The notes: generated from the letters alone by a model not told the origin. A stretch of 64,000 bases of DNA from Bacteroidota bacterium (GCA_947487525.1 CANKWR010000004.1:1-64000), one strand, 5' to 3'; shown: positions 1-10,377, counted from the stretch's first letter. Program-made: numbers and translations.

Positions 1-24
1 TTTGGCGTAAACATTAATTTCTAA
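1..24 (+). CDS. C-terminal end of a SusC/RagA-like TonB-dependent receptor (partial, cut by window start)
   Basis: First 24 nt read TTT GGC GTA AAC ATT AAT TTC TAA = FGVNINF*, a typical SusC C-terminal beta-strand ending in Phe, directly upstream of a SusD gene. Confidence 0.7.
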   Translation, partial: FGVNINF

Positions 25-34
25 TTTGTTAATA

Positions 35-1432
35 ATGAATTTTATGAAAATATATAAAAAAACAATAAACAAATACTTAACTGCTATTTTGTTTACGAGC
101 GTACTTGCTACGGCTTGCGAAAAGCGTTTGGACGTATTCCCGTACCAAAGTATTTCCGATAGTAAAGCCTTATTATCTGAGGGTGATGTAAATGTTACGC
201 TTATTGGAGCTTATGATGGAGCGCAAGCAGCAACTGTTTACGGTGGAGATATTATGGTGTTGAATGAATTAATCGGCAATGGTGATAATATCAATTTCAC
301 GGGTACTTTTGCAGGCTTATCTGATGCGTATAAAGCACAAATGGTCGCTAACAACTCTAATGCTGCAGGTACATGGACGGCGGCTTACAGTACGATTAAT
401 CGTATTAATAATGTTTTATCAGCGCTTGATAAAGTAACTTCTTCGCCTGCTAAAAAAGCGAGTGTTGAAGGAGAAGCACTTTTCTTAAGAGGCTCTCTTT
501 ATTTCGAATTGGTAAAATTATTTGCTAAGCCGGTTGGCGATGGCGATTACGCTGCAAATTTGGGTGTGCCAATTGTTTTAACACCTACTGGTAATGTAAC
601 TGAAGCCGATTATAAAGCAAGAGCAACGGTGAAAGCAGTGTATGATCAAGTAATTTTGGACTTGAATAGAGCTGAAACTTTATTGCCGTCTTCAAATGGC
701 ATCTATGCAACAAAATGGTCAGCTGCTGCTCAATTATCAAGAGTACACTTAATGTTAAAAAATTATACAGAAGCGGGCGCTGCTGCTAACAGAGTAATTG
801 CTGGAAGCGGTAAAAGCATCGCTAATGATATAGATAAAAACTGGTTTACTTTTATTAAAAACGGCGGAACTACACCTGGTGAATATTTATTTTCAATGAA
901 AGTAACTGCACAGGATGGTACCAACGCTTTAAACACTTATTTTGGTAGAACTATCAGTTCTATTTCAGGGACTGCTGGTAGAAGTGATTGTAAAATTAAA
1001 ACAGCTCACCTTGCTCAATACGAAACAGGGGATAAAAGAAAAGACTATTTTGTTTTATCAGGTGGTAACTATTACACTATGAAGCACTTGGATCGTTTTG
1101 GTGATGTGCCAGTTATTCGTTTATCTGAAATGCATTTAACAAGAGCGGAAGCAAATGTTAGAGGTGGTACTTCAGTTGGTGCAACAGCATTAAGCGATGT
1201 GAATGCAATTCGTGCTCGTGCTGGCTTAACGGCTTTAAGCACAGTTGCTTTAGCTGATGTATTAAAAGAAAGAAAATTAGAATTAGCTTTCGAAGGTCAA
1301 TTCTTACCAGATGCTAAGAGATTGCAAAACTCAGTTGGTACTTTGGCTTGGAATTCTCCAAGATTAATTTTACCTATCCCTCAAAGAGAGATGGATGTAA
1401 ATAAAAAATTAGTGCAAAACGAAGGATATTAA
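35..1432 (+). CDS. RagB/SusD family nutrient-uptake outer membrane lipoprotein
   Basis: Lipobox-like ...LATACEKRLD; SusD-like helical repeats and C-terminal RLSEMHLTRAEA...LKERKLELAFEGQ motif. Confidence 0.93.
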   Translation: MNFMKIYKKTINKYLTAILFTSVLATACEKRLDVFPYQSISDSKALLSEGDVNVTLIGAYDGAQAATVYGGDIMVLNELIGNGDNINFTGTFAGLSDAYKAQMVANNSNAAGTWTAAYSTINRINNVLSALDKVTSSPAKKASVEGEALFLRGSLYFELVKLFAKPVGDGDYAANLGVPIVLTPTGNVTEADYKARATVKAVYDQVILDLNRAETLLPSSNGIYATKWSAAAQLSRVHLMLKNYTEAGAAANRVIAGSGKSIANDIDKNWFTFIKNGGTTPGEYLFSMKVTAQDGTNALNTYFGRTISSISGTAGRSDCKIKTAHLAQYETGDKRKDYFVLSGGNYYTMKHLDRFGDVPVIRLSEMHLTRAEANVRGGTSVGATALSDVNAIRARAGLTALSTVALADVLKERKLELAFEGQFLPDAKRLQNSVGTLAWNSPRLILPIPQREMDVNKKLVQNEGY

Positions 1433-1463
1433 TTCTAATTGAATTAATCTAGTTAATCGCTAT

Positions 1464-1505
1464 AAAAAATGCCCTCATGAAGTTCAACTTCTGGGGGCAT
1501 TTTTA
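1464..1505 (+). terminator. Intrinsic terminator after susD
   Basis: AAAAATGCCC..TGAAGTTCAACTTC..GGGGCATTTTT hairpin with T-run. Confidence 0.8.
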
Positions 1506-1552
1506 TTGTAGGTCCGTTTTTGTTTTTGAAGTTCTTTTCCTATCTTAACACC

Positions 1553-2878
1553 ATGCAGGAGACAAAAAAACAATTGGGCTTGTGGACAAGCACTTCATTG
1601 GTGGTAGGCAACATGATTGGGGCGGGTGTATTTATGATGCCTGCTACTTTGTCCAGCTTTGGAGGCATTAGTTTAATTGGTTGGGTTTGTGCTGCTATCG
1701 GAGCATTCTTAATCGCAAAAGTGTTTGCGCATTTATCAAAATTATTGCCCGCTGCCGACGGTGGTCCTTATGCCTATTCTCAAAAAGGCTTGGGTGATTT
1801 TGCCGGCTTTCTGGTAGCCTGGGGGTATTTAGTTTCGGTATGGTGCACCAATGCGGCCATCACGGTTTCCTTTATTAGTGCAATGAGTACCTTTATTCCC
1901 GCTTTGGCAACCAATTCTTTTTTAGCAGTGGCGACAGGACTGGGAACCATTTGGTTTTTATCTTGGATTAATTCCTTAGGTATTTTAACCTCAGGCATTC
2001 TTCAACTTGTGACGACTATTTTAAAAATTGTACCCATTGTTTTAATTGGGGTCGTTGGATTATTTTATATTCAATGGAATAATTTCTTACCCTTTAATTC
2101 AAGTGGCAGTTCCTCCTTTGCTGCCATTACAGCTACAACCACCTTAACTTTTTTTGCTTTTCTTGGCATTGAATCTGCCACCATTCCTTCGGGTAGTGTA
2201 GCAAATTCAGCTGCTACTGTGGCCAAGGCGACCACTTTGGGTACCCTCATTGCAACGGTAGTATATATTTTAAGTACTGTAAGTATTATGGGGATGATTC
2301 CAGCTACTGCACTAAAACAAAGTGTCACGCCATTTGCCGACGCGGCGGTCATCATTTGGGGAGCCGGCGCAAAATATTGGGTAAGTGCAGGCGTAGCTAT
2401 TTCAGCATTTGGTGCACTAAACGGGTACATTTTAATTCAAGGTCAAATGCCTTATGCTGTGGCCAAGGATAAATTATTCCCAGCTATTTTTACACGTAAA
2501 AACAAAAAGGGGGTACCTGTTTTTGGCATTGTGATTTCCAGCATTTTTGTTTCGGTATTTATGGCCATGAATTATACCAAAGGATTGGTGGCTCAGTTTC
2601 AGTTTTTAATTTTATTAACTACGTCCACTATTTTAATCCCTTATATATTTTGTACTGCTTCCTATTTATTATTAAGACTTAAAGGGTCATTACCCTCCAA
2701 CGCATTATTTAACGGTGCACTATTATTAGCTTCTTTGGCATTTGTTTTTTGCATGTGGATCATGATTGGCTTAGGATACGAAACCGTATTCTGGGGCTTT
2801 GTACTTACTATGTCCTCGGTACCCATTTATGTATATGCTGTTTGGAAAAGAGATCAAAAAAACAAACAAGATAATTAA
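1553..2878 (+). CDS. APC-family amino acid permease / antiporter
   Basis: Multi-TM; N-terminal GLWTSTSLVVGNMIGAGVFMMPATL signature of APC antiporters. Confidence 0.88.
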   Translation: MQETKKQLGLWTSTSLVVGNMIGAGVFMMPATLSSFGGISLIGWVCAAIGAFLIAKVFAHLSKLLPAADGGPYAYSQKGLGDFAGFLVAWGYLVSVWCTNAAITVSFISAMSTFIPALATNSFLAVATGLGTIWFLSWINSLGILTSGILQLVTTILKIVPIVLIGVVGLFYIQWNNFLPFNSSGSSSFAAITATTTLTFFAFLGIESATIPSGSVANSAATVAKATTLGTLIATVVYILSTVSIMGMIPATALKQSVTPFADAAVIIWGAGAKYWVSAGVAISAFGALNGYILIQGQMPYAVAKDKLFPAIFTRKNKKGVPVFGIVISSIFVSVFMAMNYTKGLVAQFQFLILLTTSTILIPYIFCTASYLLLRLKGSLPSNALFNGALLLASLAFVFCMWIMIGLGYETVFWGFVLTMSSVPIYVYAVWKRDQKNKQDN

Positions 2879-2917
2879 ACGTTGCGGGTTTTTCGTGACA
2901 AATAAATTTATTCAATC

Positions 2918-3787
2918 ATGAGTGCACATTCAGAATCAGGAAAATTAAAATCGGTGTATATTAAAAAAGTGGCTGCCGCATTTATTGACGATGCACATAT
3001 TTCACAACATTGGGAAGCGCTTAACTATTTAGGTAAACCCGATATTACAAAAGCATTACAAGAGTATGATGCTTTTGAACAAATATTAAAAGACCATGGT
3101 GCTGAGCTATTGTATTTGCCACAGGATGACAAGGTGAATATGGATTCTATTTATTGTAGAGATGCTGCCATTGCAACTGATAATGGAATGATTATTTGCA
3201 ATATGGGCAAGCAGGGACGTATCAATGAACCTGCAGCTGAACAACGAGCATTTGAAGCCAATGGTATTCAAGTATTGGGTGTAATCACTGCGCCTGGTAC
3301 TTTAGAAGGTGGTGATGTTGCTTGGTTGGATTCAAAAACATTAGCGGTTGGACATACGTACCGCACCAATGAGGAAGGCATTCGACAACTCACTGCATTA
3401 CTATCTCCACTGGGCGTAACCGTTATATCGGTCCCCATGCCACATTATAAAGGACCTTCAGATGTATTTCATTTAATGTCGGTTTTAAGTCCGGTGGATT
3501 GTAATTTGGCCGTAGTGTATTCTCCATTAATCCCCATCGTATTTAGAAATGAATTAATGGCGCGTGGCTATGAATTAGTGGAAGTGCCGGATACAGAATT
3601 TGACAGCATGGGGTGTAATGTGTTGGCTTTGGCACCCCGTGTTTGCTTAATGGTAAAGGGAAATCCAATCACCAAAGCAAGATTAGAAGAAGCTGGATGT
3701 AAAGTAATTGAGTATGAGGGAGAAGAAATCAGTGTTAAAGGAGGTGGAGGCCCCACTTGTTTAACAAGACCAGTGATGCGCGCTTAG
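2918..3787 (+). CDS. Dimethylargininase/arginine deiminase-like amidinotransferase-superfamily protein
   Basis: LEGGDVAWL, YCRDAAI, and C-terminal catalytic-Cys context GGGGPTCLTRP. Confidence 0.85.
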   Translation: MSAHSESGKLKSVYIKKVAAAFIDDAHISQHWEALNYLGKPDITKALQEYDAFEQILKDHGAELLYLPQDDKVNMDSIYCRDAAIATDNGMIICNMGKQGRINEPAAEQRAFEANGIQVLGVITAPGTLEGGDVAWLDSKTLAVGHTYRTNEEGIRQLTALLSPLGVTVISVPMPHYKGPSDVFHLMSVLSPVDCNLAVVYSPLIPIVFRNELMARGYELVEVPDTEFDSMGCNVLALAPRVCLMVKGNPITKARLEEAGCKVIEYEGEEISVKGGGGPTCLTRPVMRA

Positions 3788-5029
3788 TTACAAATTCGAA
3801 CTGCGTTGTAAGTAATGATACAATTTAAATTTAGCTCCTTGTTTTAGTTGAGCAGGATATATTCCATTTGCGCCGGAAGTAAAATAGGAGGCGATACTTG
3901 CAATACCAATAAACAGGCCTGCATTTATTCCAAATAGTTCAATGCCTAGTATAATTGAAGCAATTACACAATGAGTTGCTCCTGCAAATACCGCCACAAA
4001 ACCCATGCCTGCCAATAAAGCCATCGGTAGGGGGATCAACCAAATTAAAATATTGCCCAATGTTGCACCAATAAAAAATAGGGGGGTTACTTCGCCCCCT
4101 TTAAATCCTGCGCTTAATGTAAAGGTGGTGAGTAGAATCTTAATCAAAAAATCATATTTGCCCATTGGGGTAGTAAAGGACTCAATAATGGTTGGAATGC
4201 CAAGGCCAATATGTTTTGTAGTGCCAAGTATGCTTATTGCAATGATTAAAACAATTCCTCCAATCAGTGGTCGCAATGGTGCATAGCGCAATTTGTGAAA
4301 GAACCAGGACCAGATTAAATTTATTTTACTAAACAACAGTGCAGCCAATCCGAAAATCAATCCTGCGATTAAAGTACTAATGATACTTGAGGCATTGATC
4401 ACAGGAATTGCAGCAATAGTATACTGGGTATGATGTACACCCATCGCCAAGCAAGTATAGTGTGCAATATAGGCTGCCGCAAAGCTTGGCATAACATTAG
4501 CTAGCCTACTGTTTTTGAATAACATTAACTCCAATGCAAAAATTGCACCAGCCATGGGAGTGCCAAATACGGCGGCAAAGCCGGCACTGATCCCCACCAC
4601 TAAAATTGTTTTACGTTCCTGAGTAGTACATTTAAACAATTGGGTAAATTGATCGGCAATGGCGCCCCCCATTTGCAATGCAGTACCTTCTCGGCCTGCT
4701 GAACCTCCCGCCAAATGGGTTAAAATAGTTCCGATATATACCAAAGGGGCCATCCTAAATGGAATGGTTGCTTGCGGTGATTGATGTTCCTCAAGAAGTA
4801 GATTATTTCCTTTACTAGCTTCTCCGCCATAATAATGATACATCGCTCCAATGGCAAATCCAATCATTGGCAAACTATATATGATCCATTGATGCGTCTC
4901 CCTAAACTGGGTAACATAGTCTAAGCTCATCAAAAAAAATGCAGCAACTGTTCCTGTTAATGCCCCAATAATAATGCATAAAAGTACCCATTTAAAAAAA
5001 CCAATCATATAGGTATTGTATTTTTGCAT
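3788..5029 (-). CDS. CLC-family anion channel/antiporter, CLC-F (fluoride/proton antiporter)-like
   Basis: GNNLLLEE, GREGTALQMG and GGEVTPLFFIGA motifs. Confidence 0.8.
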   Translation of the reverse strand: MQKYNTYMIGFFKWVLLCIIIGALTGTVAAFFLMSLDYVTQFRETHQWIIYSLPMIGFAIGAMYHYYGGEASKGNNLLLEEHQSPQATIPFRMAPLVYIGTILTHLAGGSAGREGTALQMGGAIADQFTQLFKCTTQERKTILVVGISAGFAAVFGTPMAGAIFALELMLFKNSRLANVMPSFAAAYIAHYTCLAMGVHHTQYTIAAIPVINASSIISTLIAGLIFGLAALLFSKINLIWSWFFHKLRYAPLRPLIGGIVLIIAISILGTTKHIGLGIPTIIESFTTPMGKYDFLIKILLTTFTLSAGFKGGEVTPLFFIGATLGNILIWLIPLPMALLAGMGFVAVFAGATHCVIASIILGIELFGINAGLFIGIASIASYFTSGANGIYPAQLKQGAKFKLYHYLQRSSNL

Positions 5030-5032
5030 TTT

Positions 5033-5278
5033 CTAATGCTGCTTCTTTTTTCTTTTGGCAATCATAATTACCGCAATAATGACCCAAATAAAATTCACCA
5101 CCATGCTAGGATACGCTTGATGGAAATAGGTATTGATGACAAAAAATAATCCACCAAATATATTGGACCAAACATACCACTTGCTCTCAGTAGGTAGTCG
5201 TCCTGTAATATTTAATGCATAGGACCCAACAATTAAAACAGAGGCGATCCAACCGATCGCTTCAATGAGTATATTCAT
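5033..5278 (-). CDS. Small membrane protein, CBU_0592-like
   Basis: 81 aa, three hydrophobic segments, IEAIGWIASVLIVGSYALN; 3 nt from the CLC gene. Confidence 0.65.
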   Translation of the reverse strand: MNILIEAIGWIASVLIVGSYALNITGRLPTESKWYVWSNIFGGLFFVINTYFHQAYPSMVVNFIWVIIAVIMIAKRKKKQH

Positions 5279-5290
5279 CTCATAAAATTA

Positions 5291-5322
5291 CATAAAACCT
5301 GCTTAATAAACCAGGTTTTATG
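5291..5322. repeat. Perfect 11-bp inverted repeat (10-nt loop) in a divergent intergenic region
   Basis: CATAAAACCTG-cttaataaac-CAGGTTTTATG. Confidence 0.85.
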
Positions 5323-5422
5323 GATGATACTATCAGCGTCAAATGTCATGGATAAAATAAAAAATATAAACTATATTTATAAGTATAACAGCTTTACCCC
5401 TTTTTAAAACCTGCCACCAATT

Positions 5423-6055
5423 ATGAAAAATTCGTACGAAAAATTATTAGACAATAATAAAAAATGGGTGGCTGACCAGTTGGCACTTAACCCTCATTTT
5501 TTTGATGAATTGGCGGACAAGCAAAACCCAGCGTATTTGTGGATTGGTTGTTCAGACAGTCGCGTTCCTGCAAATCAAATTACAGGGACCAAGCCCGGGG
5601 AAGTTTTCGTACATCGCAATATTGCCAATATGGTGGTACATAGTGACATGAATATGTTAAGTGTATTGTCCTATGCGGTTGAGGTTTTACAAGTAAAACA
5701 TATTATTGTTTGTGGTCACTATGGATGTGGAGGTGTGCTCGCTGCAATGAACAATAAACAATTAGGTTTAATTGATAATTGGTTACGCCATATCAAGGAT
5801 GTTTATCGTTATCATCATGTTGAGCTAGATGCTATTGCGGATAAAGAATTAAGAGCGAGAAGGTTTGTCGAAGTGAATGTAATGGAGCAAGTGCATGATT
5901 TAGGGAAAACGTCCATTGTACAAAATGCATGGAAAAGAGGACAAGACCTGCACTTGCATGGTTGGGCTTATGACGTGAAGGACGGCCTCATTAAAGACTT
6001 AGGGGTCAACTTTACGAACACAAGTGATCTTCATTCAGTGTATCACTTAGATTAA
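5423..6055 (+). CDS. can: Beta-class carbonic anhydrase
   Basis: [28 protein letters not shown] motifs. Confidence 0.95.
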   Translation: MKNSYEKLLDNNKKWVADQLALNPHFFDELADKQNPAYLWIGCSDSRVPANQITGTKPGEVFVHRNIANMVVHSDMNMLSVLSYAVEVLQVKHIIVCGHYGCGGVLAAMNNKQLGLIDNWLRHIKDVYRYHHVELDAIADKELRARRFVEVNVMEQVHDLGKTSIVQNAWKRGQDLHLHGWAYDVKDGLIKDLGVNFTNTSDLHSVYHLD

Positions 6056-6114
6056 TGATATAATTCATATACATTGGCGCTTTAATGAAATAGTATGCGC
6101 GATAATTTTTATTT

Positions 6115-7434
6115 ATGAAAAATGTACTGACTATTCTTATTTGTCTGATTGTATTAAATACACAGGCACAAACCTATACGCCTACAGCTGGCAATATTGC
6201 CGCAAGAGCTGCTTTTCAAGACAGAAAATTTGGCATGTTTATTCATTGGGGTGCTTCGAGTGTATTGAGCGATGAAGAATGGGTAATGGAAAACAGAGGT
6301 ATTGAAGTAAAGGACTATAAAAAATTAATTAAACTATTTAATCCAACCAACTTTGATGCAGCTAAATGGGTTAGCACGGCTAAGCAAGCCGGCATGAAAT
6401 ACATTGTGTTTATTACAAGGCACCACGACGGATTTTCCAACTGGGATACTAAATATTCGGATTGGAAAATTACCAACACGCCCTATAAGAAAGACGTTTT
6501 AAAAATGTTGGCAGCGGAATGTAAAAAACAAGGCATTGAACTCGGCTTGTATTATTCAACCTTAGACTGGAGCCGGGATGATTATCCTTATGAAACAGGT
6601 CGGACTGGGAAAAAGTCGGGACGTACTCAAAAAAGCAACTATGCTGCTTACTTGCAATTCATGCAAAATCAATTAACTGAATTGCTGACCAACTATGGCC
6701 CCATTTCCTGTATTTGGCTGGATGGGCATTGGGATCAAACCAATCCCGAGGGATCCGCTGACAGGAGTTCAAGAATTGATTGGAAATACGAGGAGCTGTA
6801 TGGTTTAATTCATCAACTACAACCCAATTGTATGATTGGAAACAACCATCATTTAGATCCAATCAATGGGGAAGATTTTCAAATGTTTGAACAGGATTTA
6901 CCTGGACAAAATAAGTCAGGCTTAAGTTTTCAATCCACTTCGGCATTGCCTTTGGAGTCCTGTATCACAATGAATAAAAGTTGGGGTTTTTCGATCAAAG
7001 ACCATCATTATAAAACCTTTCAGGAAGTAATACATACATTGGTGGGTGCTGCTGGACGCAATACCAATTTGTTGTTAAATGTGGGGCCGATGCCCAATGG
7101 GGAAATAGGCATGGAGTTTACCGACACCTTGGCTTTAGTGGGTAATTGGACAAGACAATTTGGACAGTCTATTTATGGTACCAGGGGTGGTCCCATGCAA
7201 GCGGAAAAGTGGGGAGTCACTACACAAAATAAGGACTTTGTTTTTGTACATGTTTTTGAAAAGCCAACTAATGGCTTGATTACCATTCCAGGGAAATACA
7301 ATGCAGCTACAATTTTAGTCATGAATAATGGGAGTTGGATAACGGGAATGGATACGCAAGAAGGGCTGCAAATTGACATTGCTCAATTCACTATTGAATC
7401 CCCGGATTTGATTTTGAAGTTAGCTAAAAAATAA
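6115..7434 (+). CDS. Alpha-L-fucosidase (GH29)
   Basis: Signal peptide; FGMFIHWG, TRHHDGF, WLDGHWDQ motifs. Confidence 0.93.
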   Translation: MKNVLTILICLIVLNTQAQTYTPTAGNIAARAAFQDRKFGMFIHWGASSVLSDEEWVMENRGIEVKDYKKLIKLFNPTNFDAAKWVSTAKQAGMKYIVFITRHHDGFSNWDTKYSDWKITNTPYKKDVLKMLAAECKKQGIELGLYYSTLDWSRDDYPYETGRTGKKSGRTQKSNYAAYLQFMQNQLTELLTNYGPISCIWLDGHWDQTNPEGSADRSSRIDWKYEELYGLIHQLQPNCMIGNNHHLDPINGEDFQMFEQDLPGQNKSGLSFQSTSALPLESCITMNKSWGFSIKDHHYKTFQEVIHTLVGAAGRNTNLLLNVGPMPNGEIGMEFTDTLALVGNWTRQFGQSIYGTRGGPMQAEKWGVTTQNKDFVFVHVFEKPTNGLITIPGKYNAATILVMNNGSWITGMDTQEGLQIDIAQFTIESPDLILKLAKK

Positions 7435-7511
7435 ATTTAAAAATACTGATTATCAATATTTTACAATTCAATTTTTTGTTGATTTTTTCTAGAATTTAAA
7501 CTTAATATTAA

Positions 7512-7540
7512 GTTCACATTCAGGTAACAATTTGGTAACA
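7512..7540 (+). promoter_or_regulatory. Pho-box-like array of 7-bp direct repeats with 11-bp period
   Basis: GTTCACA-TTCA-GGTAACA-ATTT-GGTAACA upstream of the TonB receptor, followed by an imperfect Bacteroidota -7 element (AATATTTG 7550-7557). Confidence 0.55.
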
Positions 7541-7578
7541 TTAGAGTCTAATATTTGCGGTATAAATAACTATATATC

Positions 7579-10338
7579 GTGAAAAGGCTATCAATACTAA
7601 TTACATTCGTTTTATCAACTTTACTAGTGCAAGCTCAAAAAGCTAAGTTAACAGGGAAGGTTACCAATTCAAAAAATGAAGCACTTATTTCTGTTACCGT
7701 TTCATTAAAAGGAGAAAGAACAATTGTCACCAAGTCGGATGTGGAAGGAAGGTTTAGTTTTAACATTGATGTAAATAAAAATTACACCTTAGTATTGAGT
7801 TATGTGGGTTATAAGGAGTCAACCATTACAAATATTAAAGCAACAGTTGAAAACGAAGAGGTTATTAAAGATGTTTTATTAGAAGAAGCTGGTACAAAAT
7901 TAACTGATGTAGTTGTTAGTTCCTCAAGAGCTAATAATAAAGGGGAAACTACCAATGCCTTAATTGCTTATCAAAAAAATACCAATACGGTTGCCTCTGT
8001 TATTTCTGCTGAAAGCATTAAAAGAAGCCCAGATAGAAATACCGCGGAAATCTTAAAAAGAACCCCAGGTGCTTCTATACAAGAAGGTAAGTATATTGTG
8101 GTAAGAGGTTTAGCTGATAGATACAACCAGGCTATGTTAAATGGTATTTTATTGACTAGTACGGAGCCTGATCGTAAAACATTTTCATTTGATTTATTCC
8201 CTTCTCAGATTATTGATAATATCATCATTAATAAAGCCTTTGTACCTGAATTGCCAGGAGAATGGGCAGGTGGTTTAATACAAGTAAATACCAAAGACAT
8301 TCCAAGTAAAAACTTTTTTAATATTCAATTGTCTACTAGCTACAATGCAATTTCAACAGGCAAGGATTTTTACAAAGACAAAGGCGGAAAAACAGATTGG
8401 TACGGCATTGACGATGGTACAAGATCATTACCCGCTGGATATACAACGAAGTCCAATTTTGACACGACTAGTATCGCTGCTAAGACTGCGTTAGGTAAAA
8501 CCATGTCTAATAACTGGGTTCCAGTAAAAACAACGGCTGCGCCTAATTTTGCAGTTCAAATGAATGGCGGATTCACGGGTACTTTATTTGGAAAAAAAGT
8601 GGGTGGTATGTTGGGTGCTAACTTTGCAAGAAACCAAAGATTTCAAGATAATTTAAATCAGCAAAACACACTTGAAGCAAATACTTTTTCAACTATTTAT
8701 AAATATGCGGACGAAAAGTATATTCAGGACATCAATATGGGTGCTATTGCAGGTTTATCCATTTATTTAAATCCATTGAATAAAATTAGCTATAAAGCTA
8801 TTGTAAACGTAAAATCAAATAACGCCTATACTTCAAGAACGGGTAATGAATACACAAGAGACGATTTGATGAAAGCCAATGAGTTCACTTTTACTCAAAA
8901 TACATTTTTCACCAATCAATTAAATGGGGAACATAGTTTGTCTCCAAAATTGAAGTTTAATTGGTATGGCGCCTTCAATATTTTAGACAGCTATAGTCCT
9001 GATCAGCGAAGAATTTTATATACTAAATCCGTAACAGGCAATGATCCTTATGTGTTGAATATATCCAATACCTTGTCTCAACAATCTGGTAGTAGAATTT
9101 ATCAAAACCTAAGTGATTACATTTATACAGCGGGCGGTGATATCTCTTATAAAATAGGCCAACAAACCATCAAGGCGGGATACATGTTACAAATAAAGGA
9201 TCGTTTGTATGATGCGAAATTATTTGCCAATTTCTTACCAAAGGATAACGCAGCTTTAAGGGCTTTAACACCTGATGTGGTTTTTGCGCCTGAAAATTTT
9301 GGCAATGGAACGGATAATAAATTTGGATTTGATGCCATTAAAGGAAGAAATTTCAGGTATATGGCCAATACCATTTTAAATGGAGGTTATGTACAATTTG
9401 ACAATAAATTAAGCGAAAAACTAAGGGCAGTTTGGGGTGTACGTGTTGAAGATTTCGACCAATTGGTGGGTAGTGTAAAAAAGTATGATCCAAGATATAC
9501 TTTGTCAAGAGTCACTGATTTCTTACCTGGCTTGAATACAACTTATAAAATAACGCAAAATAGCAATTTAAGATTTACTGCTTCTCAAACTGTGATCAGA
9601 CCTGAATTAAGAGAATTGTCGTTCTTAAACATCTTCGATTTTGAATTAAATGCTTCAGTACAAGGTAATCCATCTTTAAAAAGAACTAAAATTACCAATA
9701 CCGATTTAAGGTATGAATTGTATCCTGGCTCAGGTGAGGTATTTACATTTGGTGTTTTTTATAAGGACTTTGTAAATCCGATTGAGCAAATTTTCAGTGA
9801 AGGTGCAGGTGGATCAAGTACCTTCTCTTTCCAAAATGCTAAAAAAGCGACTACCTATGGAATGGAAATTGAAGCAAGAAAAAAATTAAATAAATTTTTC
9901 ACTTTCCAAGCCAATGCTTCTTTGATTAATAGTAGGATAAAAGATGCAAGTTTAAACATAAACAGACAATTACAAGGGCAGTCTCCTTATTTAGTGAATC
10001 TTGGTTTACTTTATGATGTTATAGACAAAGGGTTTAATGCAACTTTATTGTTTAATCAAATCGGTGAACGTATTTACCTAGTGGGAGATATGCAAGCGGG
10101 TTCAGCTTCTCCCAATATTTATGAAGCACCAAGAGCATTGGTTGATTTTCAAATGAGTAAAAAAGTTATGAAAAACAAAGCTGAAATAAAATTAACAGCT
10201 TCGGATATACTTAATCAACAACAAACATTTTATCAAAATTTAACTTCTAATCTTAAATACGAAAAAGGAATTGACGCAGTTCGTTTTGCTAGAAGATTCG
10301 GAGCTACCTATGGCATATCATTTAATTACGCTTTATAA
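7579..10338 (+). CDS. TonB-dependent outer membrane receptor with N-terminal carboxypeptidase-regulatory-like domain (GTG start)
   Basis: Signal peptide, LTGKVTNSKNEALISVTVSLKG, plug domain VVRGLADRYNQAMLNGILL..PDRKTFSFDLFPSQ, aromatic C-terminus. Confidence 0.92.
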   Translation: MKRLSILITFVLSTLLVQAQKAKLTGKVTNSKNEALISVTVSLKGERTIVTKSDVEGRFSFNIDVNKNYTLVLSYVGYKESTITNIKATVENEEVIKDVLLEEAGTKLTDVVVSSSRANNKGETTNALIAYQKNTNTVASVISAESIKRSPDRNTAEILKRTPGASIQEGKYIVVRGLADRYNQAMLNGILLTSTEPDRKTFSFDLFPSQIIDNIIINKAFVPELPGEWAGGLIQVNTKDIPSKNFFNIQLSTSYNAISTGKDFYKDKGGKTDWYGIDDGTRSLPAGYTTKSNFDTTSIAAKTALGKTMSNNWVPVKTTAAPNFAVQMNGGFTGTLFGKKVGGMLGANFARNQRFQDNLNQQNTLEANTFSTIYKYADEKYIQDINMGAIAGLSIYLNPLNKISYKAIVNVKSNNAYTSRTGNEYTRDDLMKANEFTFTQNTFFTNQLNGEHSLSPKLKFNWYGAFNILDSYSPDQRRILYTKSVTGNDPYVLNISNTLSQQSGSRIYQNLSDYIYTAGGDISYKIGQQTIKAGYMLQIKDRLYDAKLFANFLPKDNAALRALTPDVVFAPENFGNGTDNKFGFDAIKGRNFRYMANTILNGGYVQFDNKLSEKLRAVWGVRVEDFDQLVGSVKKYDPRYTLSRVTDFLPGLNTTYKITQNSNLRFTASQTVIRPELRELSFLNIFDFELNASVQGNPSLKRTKITNTDLRYELYPGSGEVFTFGVFYKDFVNPIEQIFSEGAGGSSTFSFQNAKKATTYGMEIEARKKLNKFFTFQANASLINSRIKDASLNINRQLQGQSPYLVNLGLLYDVIDKGFNATLLFNQIGERIYLVGDMQAGSASPNIYEAPRALVDFQMSKKVMKNKAEIKLTASDILNQQQTFYQNLTSNLKYEKGIDAVRFARRFGATYGISFNYAL

Positions 10339-10377
10339 TATCATTTAACAACAAATCTTTTTTAAATACAAAAAACA

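Noticed and set aside
5279-5422. Possible fluoride (crcB) riboswitch upstream of the CLC-F-like operon (GCTGATAGTATC on the minus strand)
   Set aside because: The conserved GGNGATGG 5' stem and the AACCGC segment of the crcB motif are not visible; only a short 3' resemblance is present.
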